DNA from: CAYVIB01 sp964451365
GTDB taxonomy: Bacteria > Pseudomonadota > Gammaproteobacteria > Pseudomonadales > Cellvibrionaceae
Reading direction: 5' to 3'
Assembly (NCBI GenBank): GCA_964451365.1
Contig: CAYVIB010000008.1
Location: forward strand, 97,566-161,565
DNA length: 64,000 nucleotides
Position 1 is the first letter of the stretch. Every line of letters starts with the position of its first letter. Positions 51,724 to 61,217 of this stretch are shown one piece after another. A program made the position numbers and the translations under genes. Below the pieces are notes generated by a model. That model made no database searches. It had not been told where the DNA came from and saw only the letters and a list, made by a program, of their open reading frames with translations.

Positions 51724-53302
51724 CGGGCTTTCTCAGTAAAAAATAATAAACATCATAAGTCGCCGGCAGTCTGCCTGAATGATCGCGGAATGGTTCATAT
51801 GCCAGTTGTAAACCCTGGAGTTTTTGTCGCCCGGTCAAACCCGGGTTTTGCCCCGCATTGATGTTGTGAGCGCCGATGGTTTTCAGGTCCCGCATTAATG
51901 CCAATACGTTGTCGTAATAAAGTTTTTCAATATTTTTTTCCGCACGCTGAACTGCAAATCCCTTGTTCTCGAACATACGGGCAACTTCACTTTCATCACA
52001 GAAATTATTGACGTGGACATACTCATCAACCGCCTTCCAGGCCACGGCAAGTTCGTGAAGGGTTTGCGGACCAAGAGTGGAAAACAAAAACCAACCACCG
52101 GGTTTGAGCACGCGATGGACTTCGGCAAACATCGACACAGGATCTTCGCACCACTGCACACTCATGCTGGAGATTACGCCGTCCAGGGTTTGCGACGCGA
52201 AGGGCAGGCTCTCCATATCGCCACCGATCCAGCGAGCGGCTTCTTTTCTTCTGGCGCGCGCAATTTGCAGCATTCCCCGCGCAAGATCCATGGCAAATAC
52301 TGAATTATTTTCGTGGCGGATTAATTCCGCGCAAAATCCGGTTCCACATCCCAGGTCAGCGATATCACCGGAATACGCCGGCCCCAGGGAAACCAGTTTA
52401 TGCGCCACTTTTTTCTGTAACACAGCGACGCTTTCGTACTTGTTTGCCGCGCGGCCAAATGAATCCGCAAGCGCCTGTTTACTTCGTCGGTACGGTGAAT
52501 CATGCAGAAAAGCGAGTATTTTTTTTACAGTTGTTTGCGGTTGTGAAAGATGGACCGCATGGCCGGTTCCCGCAAAAATTTCCACCTTGTGTTGTGTATG
52601 GCATACAGCTATTCCCTTTGCCGCGGAAGCCGGAACCAGCGCATCATTATCGCCATACAAGTGCAGGCACGGCTGTGCAAGCCGGGAAAGAATTTCCCGG
52701 TTTTGTATTTCACCGAGCCAGGCCAGCGTTTTACGCCAGGCAGGATTAATTTTCGGCTGCAATGCCTTAAGTTGAGTTAACACCTGCCGACGGTTCTGTT
52801 CGCCCTGCACCTGCAAAGCGCAAAAGCGGGAAAAGGTTTTTTCCGGGTCGGCGGAAAAACTTGTGCAAAATTCATGAAAGGTGGTATGGGGCATGGCTGT
52901 CGCCCAGCTTTCGCTGGCAACAAAGCTAACATTGGTGGCCAGCGTGATCAGTTTCCTGATTTTTCCCGGATACCTTGCCGCAAGCTGTGTAGCGATCATG
53001 CCACCCAGTGACCAGCCGAGCAGATAGCATTCCTCCGGCAATAGCGATCCGAGTTCTTCCAGCAGTTCCGGTACGCTGGTAACGGGCACATCTGTATTAT
53101 CGCCAAAACCGGGCAAGTCGAGAAAAACCAGATCGTATTCCCGATTCAATTCAGCGCTAACACTTCCCCACGTTTTGCTCGAACTCCCCCAGCCGTGCAA
53201 CAAAACCAGCGGCGGCATATTTTTGCTCGACCGGGCGACAGCCGTCGTAACTGTTAACGCACATGATCGAACCGAAAGAGTGGAGTTCACCAGCGAATTC
53301 AT
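51716..53302 (-). CDS. bioHC: Fused BioH-BioC (pimeloyl-ACP methyl ester esterase and malonyl-ACP O-methyltransferase)
   Basis: A 528-residue fusion. Residues about 25-255 are an alpha/beta hydrolase (VLLHGWGSSSKTWG, Ser in YLLGWSLGGMIATQLA, GTGHAVHLSQP). Residues about 265-528 are a SAM methyltransferase (IADLGCGTGFCAELIRH, GVISSMSVQWCEDPVSMFAE, VLKPGGWFLFSTLGPQTLHE). BioC methylates malonyl-ACP to start pimelate synthesis and BioH removes the ester at the end, so both ends of the detour are in one chain. The same fusion is annotated in Saccharophagus. The start overlaps the bioF stop by 4 bases. Confidence 0.93.
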   Translation of the reverse strand: MNSLVNSTLSVRSCALTVTTAVARSSKNMPPLVLLHGWGSSSKTWGSVSAELNREYDLVFLDLPGFGDNTDVPVTSVPELLEELGSLLPEECYLLGWSLGGMIATQLAARYPGKIRKLITLATNVSFVASESWATAMPHTTFHEFCTSFSADPEKTFSRFCALQVQGEQNRRQVLTQLKALQPKINPAWRKTLAWLGEIQNREILSRLAQPCLHLYGDNDALVPASAAKGIAVCHTQHKVEIFAGTGHAVHLSQPQTTVKKILAFLHDSPYRRSKQALADSFGRAANKYESVAVLQKKVAHKLVSLGPAYSGDIADLGCGTGFCAELIRHENNSVFAMDLARGMLQIARARRKEAARWIGGDMESLPFASQTLDGVISSMSVQWCEDPVSMFAEVHRVLKPGGWFLFSTLGPQTLHELAVAWKAVDEYVHVNNFCDESEVARMFENKGFAVQRAEKNIEKLYYDNVLALMRDLKTIGAHNINAGQNPGLTGRQKLQGLQLAYEPFRDHSGRLPATYDVYYFLLRKPGD

Positions 53303-54468
53303 TTCAATCGACCAAAAACATCCGAGAGAGCATCCAGCAAATGGTCCAATTGCACCTGATCGTGATCAGCGGATAGTGTAATGCGCAAACGCGAGGTTCC
53401 CGCCGGCACTGTCGGGGGACGAATGGGTGTAACTAAAAATCCTTTTTCATTCAAAGCGGCGGCAATTTTCAATACCTGCGCTTCGTCCCCGATGACAATC
53501 GGTTGTATGGGCGAGGTCGAATCCATCAACGTCAGTCCAAGCTCGCTGCAACCATTTCTGAAATATTCAATCAGCTCGCGCAGCTTTTCGCGCCGCCAGT
53601 TTTCCTCCCGTAACAGTCGCAGACTTGTGCGCGTTGCCGCCGCCACCGCGGGTGGTAACGCTGTGGTGTAAACATAAGTCCGGGCAAACTGGACAAGCGA
53701 TTCAACCAAGGTCTCGCTGCCCGCGACAAAAGCGCCAAAGGTGCCGAAGGCCTTGCCCAATGTGCCCACCAGTACCGGAACGTCATTCTGGTCGAGCTGA
53801 AAATGTTCCAGCGTCCCGCCGCCCGTTTTCCCCAGGCAACCAAACCCGTGGGCATCGTCCACCATTAACCAGGCGTCGTGCTTTTTTGTCAGTTCGACCA
53901 GTTGCGATAATTCGGCAAAGTCGCCATCCATGCTGAAAACCCCATCAACCGCCACCAGTTTTTTTTCCGCCTCGCTTTTTGCCAACTTGTCTTCCAGGTC
54001 TTTTAAATCGTTGTGCCTGTAACGAGTGAACTTTGCGCCGCATAACAGGCCGCCGTCGAGAAGCGAGGCGTGATTAAGGCGGTCCTCAAATATTTCGTCC
54101 TTCCGCCCCAGCAACGCGTTAATAGTTCCCATATTCGCCATGTAGCCGGTGGAAAATAACAAAGTCCGTTCGCGCCGGCAGAAATCCGCCAGTTCCTCTT
54201 CCAGTAAATGGTGTTCGCGCGAATGGCCATTCACCAGGTGCGACGCGCCGCTGCCGACACCGTAGTGTGTCGCCGCATCGCGGAACGCTTCAATCACTTT
54301 GGGGTGGTTGGCCAGGGCGAGATAATCATTACTGCAAAAGGAAATATATTCCCTTCCATCGACCCGCACCACGGCGGACTGGGGGGATTCCATCACCCGG
54401 CGGGAACGGTAGAGGTGCCCGGACCGGCGTTCCGCCAACCGGGCGTTGAGATGCTGTTCCATACTCAT
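53299..54468 (-). CDS. bioF: 8-amino-7-oxononanoate synthase
   Basis: A 389-residue PLP enzyme (alpha-oxoamine synthase). It has FCSNDYLALANHPKVIEAFR, GVGSGASHLVNGHSREHHLL, DDAHGFGCLG and the PLP-Lys segment LVGTLGKAFGTFGAFVAGS. It condenses pimeloyl-ACP with alanine. It lies 11 bases after bioB and overlaps bioHC. Confidence 0.95.
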   Translation of the reverse strand: MSMEQHLNARLAERRSGHLYRSRRVMESPQSAVVRVDGREYISFCSNDYLALANHPKVIEAFRDAATHYGVGSGASHLVNGHSREHHLLEEELADFCRRERTLLFSTGYMANMGTINALLGRKDEIFEDRLNHASLLDGGLLCGAKFTRYRHNDLKDLEDKLAKSEAEKKLVAVDGVFSMDGDFAELSQLVELTKKHDAWLMVDDAHGFGCLGKTGGGTLEHFQLDQNDVPVLVGTLGKAFGTFGAFVAGSETLVESLVQFARTYVYTTALPPAVAAATRTSLRLLREENWRREKLRELIEYFRNGCSELGLTLMDSTSPIQPIVIGDEAQVLKIAAALNEKGFLVTPIRPPTVPAGTSRLRITLSADHDQVQLDHLLDALSDVFGRLK

Positions 54469-54479
54469 GGATCGCGAAG

Positions 54480-55535
54480 TTATTTGGCCGCGTTGTAAAA
54501 CACCTTTTCCATTTGCGCCGCAACCACCTGTTCGGCAATATCCTGTTCCAGCTCTTCTTCGCTGGTATCCACCTCGTAGGCTTCCGGCGAAATGCCCAGG
54601 CGCTTGAACAGTCGCATGTCCTTGTTGGCTTCCGGATTGGGTGTGGTCAGCAATTTTTCGCCGTAAAAAATGGAGTTGGCGCCGGCGAAAAAGGCCAGGG
54701 CCTGCATCTGCTCGTTCATCTCCTCTCGTCCGGCGGACAGACGCACGTGAGAGGCGGGCATCAGGATTCTGGCGACGGCGATAGTGCGAATAAAATCGAA
54801 AGGGTCCAGGTCCGCCTGTTCGGCCAGTGGCGTGCCGGAAACCCGCACCAGCATATTGATCGGCACCGACTCCGGGTGTTGCGGCATATTGGCCAGTTGC
54901 AGCAAAAGACCGATGCGGTCGCCGACATCCTCACCCATGCCGACGATGCCGCCGCAGCACACTTTCATACCGGCGCCGCGGACGTTTTCCAGGGTATCCA
55001 GGCGCTGCTGGTAGGTGCGCGTGGTGATGATATCGCCGTAGAACTCGGGCGAGGTGTCGAGATTATGGTTGTAGTAATCCAGCCCGGCCCGCGCCAGCTC
55101 CCCCGCCTGGTCGGCGTCCAGCATACCCAGGGTCATACAGGTTTCCAGCCCCAGAGCCTTGACGCTCTTTACCATTTCGACCACGTAAGGCATATCGCGC
55201 TTTTTCGGTGAACGCCAGGCCGCGCCCATGCAGAACCGCGTGGCGCCACCGGCCCTGGCCGCTTTTGCCTCTTCGATAACCTTCTCCACTTTCATCAGCT
55301 TTTCCGCCTCCAGGCCGGTGTCGTACCGGGCGCTCTGCGGGCAGTAGGCGCAGTCCTCGGGACAGGCGCCGGTTTTGATCGAACACAGAGTGCTGATCTG
55401 CACCTGGTTGGGGTCGAAGTTTTGCCGGTGGACAGTCTGGGCCTGGAACAGCAAGTCATTGAAAGGCAAGGAAAAAAGCAGAGCGACTTCGTTCCGCGTC
55501 CAATCGTGGCGCGGTTGCTGCTGGCTGGCTGACAT
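54480..55535 (-). CDS. bioB: Biotin synthase
   Basis: A 351-residue radical SAM enzyme inserting sulfur into dethiobiotin. The CxxxCxxC cluster motif is in KTGACPEDCAYCPQS, and YNHNLDTSPEFYGDI and GGIVGMGEDVGDRIGLL are family hallmarks. It is the first gene of the biotin operon. The BirA operator at 55616-55648 overlaps its probable -35 element. Confidence 0.96.
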   Translation of the reverse strand: MSASQQQPRHDWTRNEVALLFSLPFNDLLFQAQTVHRQNFDPNQVQISTLCSIKTGACPEDCAYCPQSARYDTGLEAEKLMKVEKVIEEAKAARAGGATRFCMGAAWRSPKKRDMPYVVEMVKSVKALGLETCMTLGMLDADQAGELARAGLDYYNHNLDTSPEFYGDIITTRTYQQRLDTLENVRGAGMKVCCGGIVGMGEDVGDRIGLLLQLANMPQHPESVPINMLVRVSGTPLAEQADLDPFDFIRTIAVARILMPASHVRLSAGREEMNEQMQALAFFAGANSIFYGEKLLTTPNPEANKDMRLFKRLGISPEAYEVDTSEEELEQDIAEQVVAAQMEKVFYNAAK

Positions 55536-55615
55536 GGCGTGATTCTCCGATTAAACAGTTACCCATGTGAAGGCGACGTGATATAAAGACGCACAATAAT
55601 AATCGCCCTGAGGCG

Positions 55616-55648
55616 CTGTCAACCTAAAATTAAAGGAATGGTTTACAA
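55616..55648. promoter_or_regulatory. BirA operator between bioB and comF
   Basis: TGTCAACC (55617-55624), a 15-base spacer and GGTTTACAA (55640-55648) match the BirA box TTGTAAACC-N14-16-GGTTTACAA with one mismatch per half. On the minus strand the left half contains TTGACA, a consensus -35, with a TTATTG-type -10 about 17 bases on. Biotin-loaded BirA bound here would block bioB transcription and possibly the divergent gene. Confidence 0.85.
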
Positions 55649-56348
55649 CATTATGGAGATTTCCTCGCTCAGGGACAGACTGTTCGACTGGATACTTCCC
55701 CACTACTGCCCGCTCTGCTCCCAGCCTTCGCCCCAATTCTTGTGCGCTCCCTGCTTCAAGGGACTACCGCGAATTACCCACTGTTGCACCGTCTGCTCGC
55801 TTCCGCTTGTTGCCGGCGATAGGGACGTGTGTGGTGAATGCCAAAAGCAGCCGCCGGCTTTCGACAGGATTACTGCCGCTTTCAGCTTCGAATCCCCAAT
55901 TGGTCACTTCATTAACCAATTCAAACACAAGGGAAAGTTCGACTCGCTGCCGCTGATGGTGGAGGGCCTGTTAAATCGCATCGACAAGGCAAATTCACCG
56001 GACCTTATTACCTCGGTGCCACTTCACTGGGCGACACTGCTGCGCCGGGGTTTCAATCAGTCCGAAATCATCGGACGCCTGTTGGCAAAACGGCTGAACC
56101 TGTCTTATCGAAAAGTTGCCGGCAAGCGCGTTCGCACCAGCAAACAGCAAACTCTTTCCCGGCGCGAGCGGCTGAGCAACCTGAGGAAGGCTTTCAGGCT
56201 GCGCACGGATGTGACCGACAAATATATTGTTCTGGTCGACGATGTGGTTACCACCGGCGCCACGGCGGAAACCCTGGCGCGGCTGTTGAAAAAGCACGGC
56301 GCAAGGCGCGTGGATGTGTGGGCGCTGGCGCGCACGCCAAAAAGCTAA
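55638..56348 (+). CDS. comF: ComF-family protein (phosphoribosyltransferase-like)
   Basis: A 236-residue protein with an N-terminal zinc-finger-like double Cys cluster (HYCPLCSQPSPQFLCAPCFK, CCTVC, CGEC) and a C-terminal PRTase domain ending VLVDDVVTTGATAETLARLL. It is linked to DNA uptake in competent bacteria; the biochemical reaction is unresolved. ATG 55638 lies inside the BirA operator, right against AAAGGA; ATG 55653 (MEISSLRDRLF) may be the real start. Divergent from bioB. Confidence 0.9.
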   Translation: MVYNIMEISSLRDRLFDWILPHYCPLCSQPSPQFLCAPCFKGLPRITHCCTVCSLPLVAGDRDVCGECQKQPPAFDRITAAFSFESPIGHFINQFKHKGKFDSLPLMVEGLLNRIDKANSPDLITSVPLHWATLLRRGFNQSEIIGRLLAKRLNLSYRKVAGKRVRTSKQQTLSRRERLSNLRKAFRLRTDVTDKYIVLVDDVVTTGATAETLARLLKKHGARRVDVWALARTPKS

Positions 56349-56416
56349 AAGACGAAAAATGCCGGCGGGGATAAATGATATAGTTGCCGTTTCGCCAACA
56401 CCATCCGGAGAATTTT

Positions 56417-57442
56417 TTGAGCGACACGCCCGTAGAAAACCAATCGCCGTCAGCCGAATCCGCGCCTTTCCACAATCTGGGACCGGACCTGGTTCTCGAT
56501 GCGGTGGAAAGCCTGGGTTACCTGTCGGACCTTCGGGTCTTTGCCCTCAACAGTTACGAAAACCGCGTCTACCAGATCGGCCTGGAAGAGGCGGAACCCG
56601 TTATCGCCAAATTCTACCGTCCCAACCGCTGGACCGACGGGCAGATTCGGGAAGAACATACATTTTCGTTGCGGCTGGCGGAACTGGAAATCCCGGTAAT
56701 TCCGCCCATCGCCAACGCCGAAAACGAAACCCTGTTCAGATTCAACGAACACCGCTTCGCACTTTACCCCCGCCGTGGCGGCCACGCGCCGGAATTGGAG
56801 AACCTCGACACGCTTTACACACTCGGCCAGCACCTGGGGCGGGTTCACGCGCTGGGCCAGACCATGCCGTTCAAGGCGCGGCCGGAATTTTCACTACAGG
56901 CGTTCGCCATCGACAGCCGCGATTACCTGCTGCAAAACCGTTTTATTCCCGACTCCCTGATCCCAGCCTACGACTCACTTTCCGGGCACCTGATCGAAAA
57001 GCTGGAAAATATTTTCGCCGGCGTCAGCTACGAAAGAATCTGCCTGCACGGCGACTGCCATCCGGGCAATATCCTTCAGCGCCAGGACTCGCTCTACCTG
57101 GTTGACCTGGATGATGCCCGAACCGGTCCCGCGGTGCAGGATTTGTGGATGCTGCTGTCGGGAGATCGCCAGCAGCAGTCGATACAACTGGAAGCAATAC
57201 TCGAGGGTTATCAGGAGTTTTTCGATTTTAATATGCGGGAGCTGAAACTGGTCGAGTCACTCAGAACATTGCGGCTGATGCACTACGCCGCCTGGCTGGC
57301 GCGCCGCTGGAATGATCCGGCGTTTCCCATGGCGTTTCCCTGGTTCAACACCGAGCGCTACTGGGCGGAACATATTCTGGAGCTGAGAGAACAACTGGCA
57401 GCCCTGGACGAACCACCCCCCAAACCGGCGGGAACGATTTGA
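56417..57442 (+). CDS. srkA: Stress response kinase A-like (YihE/RdoA) protein
   Basis: A 341-residue APH-fold kinase. It has ALNSYENRVYQIGLEE, HGDCHPGNILQ as the catalytic loop, and YLVDLDDARTGPAVQDLWML as the metal motif. SrkA-type kinases protect against oxidative and envelope-stress death. TTG 56417 is used because CCGGAG lies 7 bases upstream and it matches the family N-terminus; no ATG fits. Downstream it converges on htpX. Confidence 0.88.
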   Translation: MSDTPVENQSPSAESAPFHNLGPDLVLDAVESLGYLSDLRVFALNSYENRVYQIGLEEAEPVIAKFYRPNRWTDGQIREEHTFSLRLAELEIPVIPPIANAENETLFRFNEHRFALYPRRGGHAPELENLDTLYTLGQHLGRVHALGQTMPFKARPEFSLQAFAIDSRDYLLQNRFIPDSLIPAYDSLSGHLIEKLENIFAGVSYERICLHGDCHPGNILQRQDSLYLVDLDDARTGPAVQDLWMLLSGDRQQQSIQLEAILEGYQEFFDFNMRELKLVESLRTLRLMHYAAWLARRWNDPAFPMAFPWFNTERYWAEHILELREQLAALDEPPPKPAGTI

Positions 57443-57546
57443 CGGTAGGGCAGGTAAGCGATGGTCCGACACTTCGGGCGCCACCCGCCGCTAGTGATGG
57501 TGAAGTTGGAGCCACCAAGACAGAAAGGCACTTTTTCTTTTACGCT

Positions 57547-58437
57547 CTAGAGTGCCCGCAAGGCCCGAATACGATCTTCCAGCGGCGGATGCGTGGCGAA
57601 CGCCGCCTTGAATTTCTCCGACGCACCGGTGGAAATACCAAAGGCGGTCAGGCTGTCCGGCATCTGGTCGGGCACGCCGGCCTTGGCTTCCGCCTGCAGC
57701 CGCTCCAGCGCGGCAATCATCGAACGCTTGTCCACCAACCGAGCGCCGGCATAATCGGCCCGATACTCCCGTTTGCGCGAGAACCACGCAACAATCATCG
57801 TTGCCAGGAAAGCCAGGATAATTTCCGACACGAAGGTGGCGATATAAAACCCGATACCGTGGCCCCGTTCGGTTTTGAATACCACCCTGTCCACGGTATG
57901 ACCGATAATTCGCGCAAAAAACATAACAAAGGTGTTGACCACGCCCTGGATAAGGGCAAGTGTCACCATATCGCCGTTGGCAACATGGCCGATTTCGTGG
58001 CCCAGCACCGCCCGAACCTCATCCTTGTTAAAACGCGAGAGCAGTCCCGCACTGACCGCTACCAGCGCCTTGTTGCGATTCCAGCCGGTAGCAAAAGCAT
58101 TGGACTGCTGGGCGGGAAAGATACCCACTTCCGGCATATCGATTTTGGCCTTGGCCGCCAGATCGCGCACGGTTTCCACCAGCCAGCGCTCCTCGGCGGT
58201 GCGGGGGGTGTCGATGACGCGAGTACCCGTCATGCGCTTCGCCATCCACTTTGAAATAAACAAGGAAACGAAGGAACCGGCAAAACCGAATACCGCGCAG
58301 AATATCAGCAGGGCCTGCAGGTTCAGTCCCGAGCCACTTTGCTCCAGGTAACTGCCGACACCCAAAATATTCAGGGTAATACTGGCAATGACAATGATTG
58401 CCAGGTTGGTAAGCAAAAACAAGCCTATACGAAACAC
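57547..58437 (-). CDS. htpX: Protease HtpX
   Basis: A 296-residue M48 membrane zinc protease. The catalytic motif is VLGHEIGHVANGDMVT, and the third ligand region is SRKREYRADYAGARLVD. Two N-terminal helices (LFLLTNLAIIVIASITLNIL, LLIFCAVFGFAGSFVSLFIS) and two central ones anchor it in the inner membrane, facing the cytoplasm. It degrades misfolded membrane proteins. GTG 58437 follows GGAGG by 6 bases. It is a single gene. Confidence 0.95.
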   Translation of the reverse strand: MFRIGLFLLTNLAIIVIASITLNILGVGSYLEQSGSGLNLQALLIFCAVFGFAGSFVSLFISKWMAKRMTGTRVIDTPRTAEERWLVETVRDLAAKAKIDMPEVGIFPAQQSNAFATGWNRNKALVAVSAGLLSRFNKDEVRAVLGHEIGHVANGDMVTLALIQGVVNTFVMFFARIIGHTVDRVVFKTERGHGIGFYIATFVSEIILAFLATMIVAWFSRKREYRADYAGARLVDKRSMIAALERLQAEAKAGVPDQMPDSLTAFGISTGASEKFKAAFATHPPLEDRIRALRAL

Positions 58438-58540
58438 CCGAAACCTCCAGCCTCAAGGACTATTACAATTCGGGAATATGCTGGCGGGATGCAGCGGTTT
58501 CAATCCTTATCGTCGGAAATTTTTCCGCCCGAAAATAAAA

Positions 58541-58566
58541 AAAACCCGGGGAAAAAGCCCGGGTTT
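58541..58566 (-). terminator. Rho-independent terminator of the cyclophilin gene
   Basis: On the minus strand AAACCCGGG, a short CTTTTT-type loop and CCCGGGTTTTTTTT form a strong stem plus U-run, about 30 bases after the cyclophilin stop. The opposite strand also ends in a T-run, so it may act in both directions. Confidence 0.88.
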
Positions 58567-58594
58567 TTACATTCAGATGAAGCAATTATTATGG

Positions 58595-59416
58595 TCAGCA
58601 ACGCCGCGACCGGAGCGCAAAAAAGCAAAAAGCGAGCAAGCTTAAAGTAAGGAAATTGACCAGCCCCAGGCTTCCACCACCGCTTTCGCCACCGTCATCG
58701 TCATCTCCGCCGGGATCGGGATTATTTTTGCTGGTGTTCAATGCCGGGTCCAGGTCGGCTGCCGTATCCACCGCCGCATCCAACACCACAATGTTCGTTA
58801 CGATTACCAGATGCTCGTCGGTGATTTCCTCGCCATCCTTTGCATCATCGCTGGAATAGTCGCGTAGGGGTAGCGAGGTAAAGGCACCGCCCGCGTTAAA
58901 TCGAGGTAGCCCGGCGATGGCATCCACCACATCCATTCCGTTGCCCATAACCTGGCCAAAAACGGTAAAGCCGCCGTTTTGCGCATCCAGGGTATCGCTG
59001 TTGTTAGACAGGTTGATAAACCACTGATTGGTGGCGCTGTGCTGATTGCCTTCGCGTTTTGCCATGGCGATAGTGCCGCGCAGGTTGGAATACACCGGTT
59101 CGTTATCAATGGGGTTATCTTTCGGTATCGCGGAAGGAGGATATGCGCCTTCATAGCTGTAGCCGCCTCCCTGAATCACAAAATCTTTTACCGACCGGTG
59201 AATGACGGTATTTTCATAATCACCCGCTTCCACATAATCGAGAAAATTGGCGACAGTGATGGGTGTGGTTTGATCGAACAGATTAACTTCAAAATTTCCC
59301 TTAACTGTCTGAAACTGCACGGTGGTAGCGCTAACAGCCCCCGAGACACCCCCCAAAACAACAAATAACGTTGCGGAAACTAAAAAAAGGTTTTTAAACA
59401 CCAGCGACCTCATCAT
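58595..59416 (-). CDS. Exported cyclophilin-type peptidyl-prolyl isomerase with GlyGly-CTERM
   Basis: A 273-residue protein with a leader (about 1-30), then a cyclophilin domain (about 32-215): FLDYVEAGDYENTVIHRSVK, DFVIQGGGYSYEG, QWFINLSNNSDTLD and FTVFGQVMGNGMDVVDAIAG. A Pro/Asp/Gly linker leads to a C-terminal GGGSLGLVNFLTLSLLAFC segment and RSRRC. That tail is a GlyGly-CTERM sorting signal, processed by rhombosortase and linked to type II secretion. Surface location is inferred. A strong terminator follows. Confidence 0.9.
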   Translation of the reverse strand: MMRSLVFKNLFLVSATLFVVLGGVSGAVSATTVQFQTVKGNFEVNLFDQTTPITVANFLDYVEAGDYENTVIHRSVKDFVIQGGGYSYEGAYPPSAIPKDNPIDNEPVYSNLRGTIAMAKREGNQHSATNQWFINLSNNSDTLDAQNGGFTVFGQVMGNGMDVVDAIAGLPRFNAGGAFTSLPLRDYSSDDAKDGEEITDEHLVIVTNIVVLDAAVDTAADLDPALNTSKNNPDPGGDDDDGGESGGGSLGLVNFLTLSLLAFCFFALRSRRC

Positions 59417-59565
59417 TATTATCCTGCATACGGTTTTTTAACTGTTGGGAGAATACGGCAGGGAGGTTGCAGTGTCTGTGATAAATTGTAAACAGACCCT
59501 GTCCGACTTTTCCAGCGTCCTCTGGTAAACTTGGCCACCACACTTCCAACTGAAGTATATATAAC

Positions 59566-60306
59566 ATGTTAACAATAGTGGGTATTCTGCTACCGTGCTG
59601 CATTTTGATTCTCGCCTCCTGTTCCCAGGTCAGCAATCACCCTCCCCCCGAAGCTGTGGTTCCCGTTTCGCGCACCACGGAATATCCCTGGATGTCCATT
59701 GCCGAGTGGAAACGGCAGCACTCGGAGGATGTCGCCATTGCCAAACGGGGTGGCGTGGATCTGCTGTTCCTGGGGGGGTTCTATCACCGCCGGCTGGCCG
59801 CAGCCGATCTGGCGGGAAAACTTCCAGCAATTCAATCCGGCCAACTTTGCCATTGGCGGGGATCAGACACAAAACGTTCTCTGGCGGCTTCGCAACGATA
59901 CGATTGGCAAACTTGACCCGCGCGCGGTCGTGCTGCTGATTGGCGTCAACAATTTCGGTTACGGTAACCACACACCCGAAGAGGTGTACCAGGGAGTCAA
60001 CGCCATAACAACGAACGTGCACGCAGCATTTCCAAAAGCAAAAATCCTGCTGCTGGGCATACTGCTATTTGGTGAGCACGCCATCGGCCCAAATCGCCAA
60101 AGGTAAAGCAGGCCAACCGGCTTCTGCAAAAACTGGATCGTCATAACTACATCGAATTCAGGAATATCGGCGAGATTTCCCTGAGCGAAGACGGCAGTAT
60201 ATCAACTGAAATAATGGCGGACTTTCTCCACCCCCCTCCCAGGGGTTACGAGCTGTTTGCCGCGGAAATTACGCCTGTATTGGAAGGTTGGCTGGAACAA
60301 GAATGA
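59566..60306 (+). pseudogene. SGNH/GDSL hydrolase lipoprotein gene with two frameshifts
   Basis: The first frame gives a lipoprotein leader (ILLPCCILILASC) and continues to GGVDLLFLG. At a run of seven G (59769-59775) the frame shifts, and the continuation is SITAGWPQPIWRENFQQFNP, FAIGGDQTQNVLWRL and VVLLIGVNNFGYGNHTPEEV. A second shift near 60100 leads to KQANRLLQKLDRHNYIEFRN and a final ADFLHPPPRGYELFAAEITP. Together these make a complete platelet-activating-factor-acetylhydrolase-like esterase. The stop at 60304-60306 overlaps the next gene start. Confidence 0.72.
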
Positions 60307-61217
60307 GAATACTGTCACCTTGCTTAATACTTCTCGCCCTGCTGATAAGTGCATGCGAAACGGTGGAAACATCAATGGACGAACAAAATTCAATAATCCC
60401 CATGAGCGATCCACGTGTAATAAAAATGGGGCGAACAGAAAGTACCGGAAACGGGGCGGTGAAATTTTCGTATCCCGGTGTCACATTTAAATTCCAATTT
60501 TCGGGCAGCCGTGCGACTTTACTGGCTGAAAGCACATCGGGAAGTAATTATATCGACATATTTGTTGACGATGCGCCCGGGCGTGTGGTCAAACCCGACA
60601 ACAAGGAAAACGCGGTTGTACTACCTGACGGCAATCAGGCATCGAAACACACCGTGGAAATTGTTCACCGCAATGAGACTTGGCAGGGCATTGTGACCTT
60701 CAAGGAAATAGAAATAAAAAGCGGCAATATCGTTGACCCGCCATCTCTTCCCGATCGCAAATAATGGTGGTTGGCGACTCGGTTACCTGTGGCGAAGCGG
60801 TAGACAGAACGTTGGATTGCAACAAAAACAGCCGCTGGTGGAACCCACGCTTCTCCTACGGCATGCTCGCCGCACCAATGATTTCAGTCTCGGCATCGGA
60901 CCGCTTCCGGAGGAGGAAATATTTGTTCCCACCTATGTCAATTTCATTCGAAAAATTCTCTCGCTTCACCCATCGGCAAAGGTGGTGATCACCGAGGGCG
61001 CTATTGTTAACGATGAAGCGGTCCCGCGCGACCACAGAAAACCGTACTGCGAAAGTACCTGAATAACACCGTGGAACGAGTCAACAGCGACCGGGTTTTC
61101 ATGATTCCCTCCACGCATTACCCCGGTGACCGTTGTGACGGCCATCCGACCAGGGAACAACACCAGGCAATGAGCCGGGACCAGGTGCCCCGCTTAAAGA
61201 AAATTATGAACTGGTAA
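60303..61217 (+). pseudogene. Decayed CE2-type acetylxylan esterase lipoprotein
   Basis: ATG 60303 opens a lipoprotein leader (RILSPCLILLALLISAC) and the CE2 N-terminal jelly-roll domain (VIKMGRTESTGNGAVKFSYP, HTVEIVHRNETWQGIVTF). A one-base loss then puts a stop at 60764, where the catalytic domain should begin (next frame MVVGDSVTCGEAVDRTL). Then SYGMLAA joins directly to TNDFSLGIGP, so about 55 codons are missing. Later frames give KVVITEGAIVNDEAVP and PSTHYPGDRCDGHPTREQHQ, with a stop at 61217. The gene is clearly inactivated. Confidence 0.78.
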
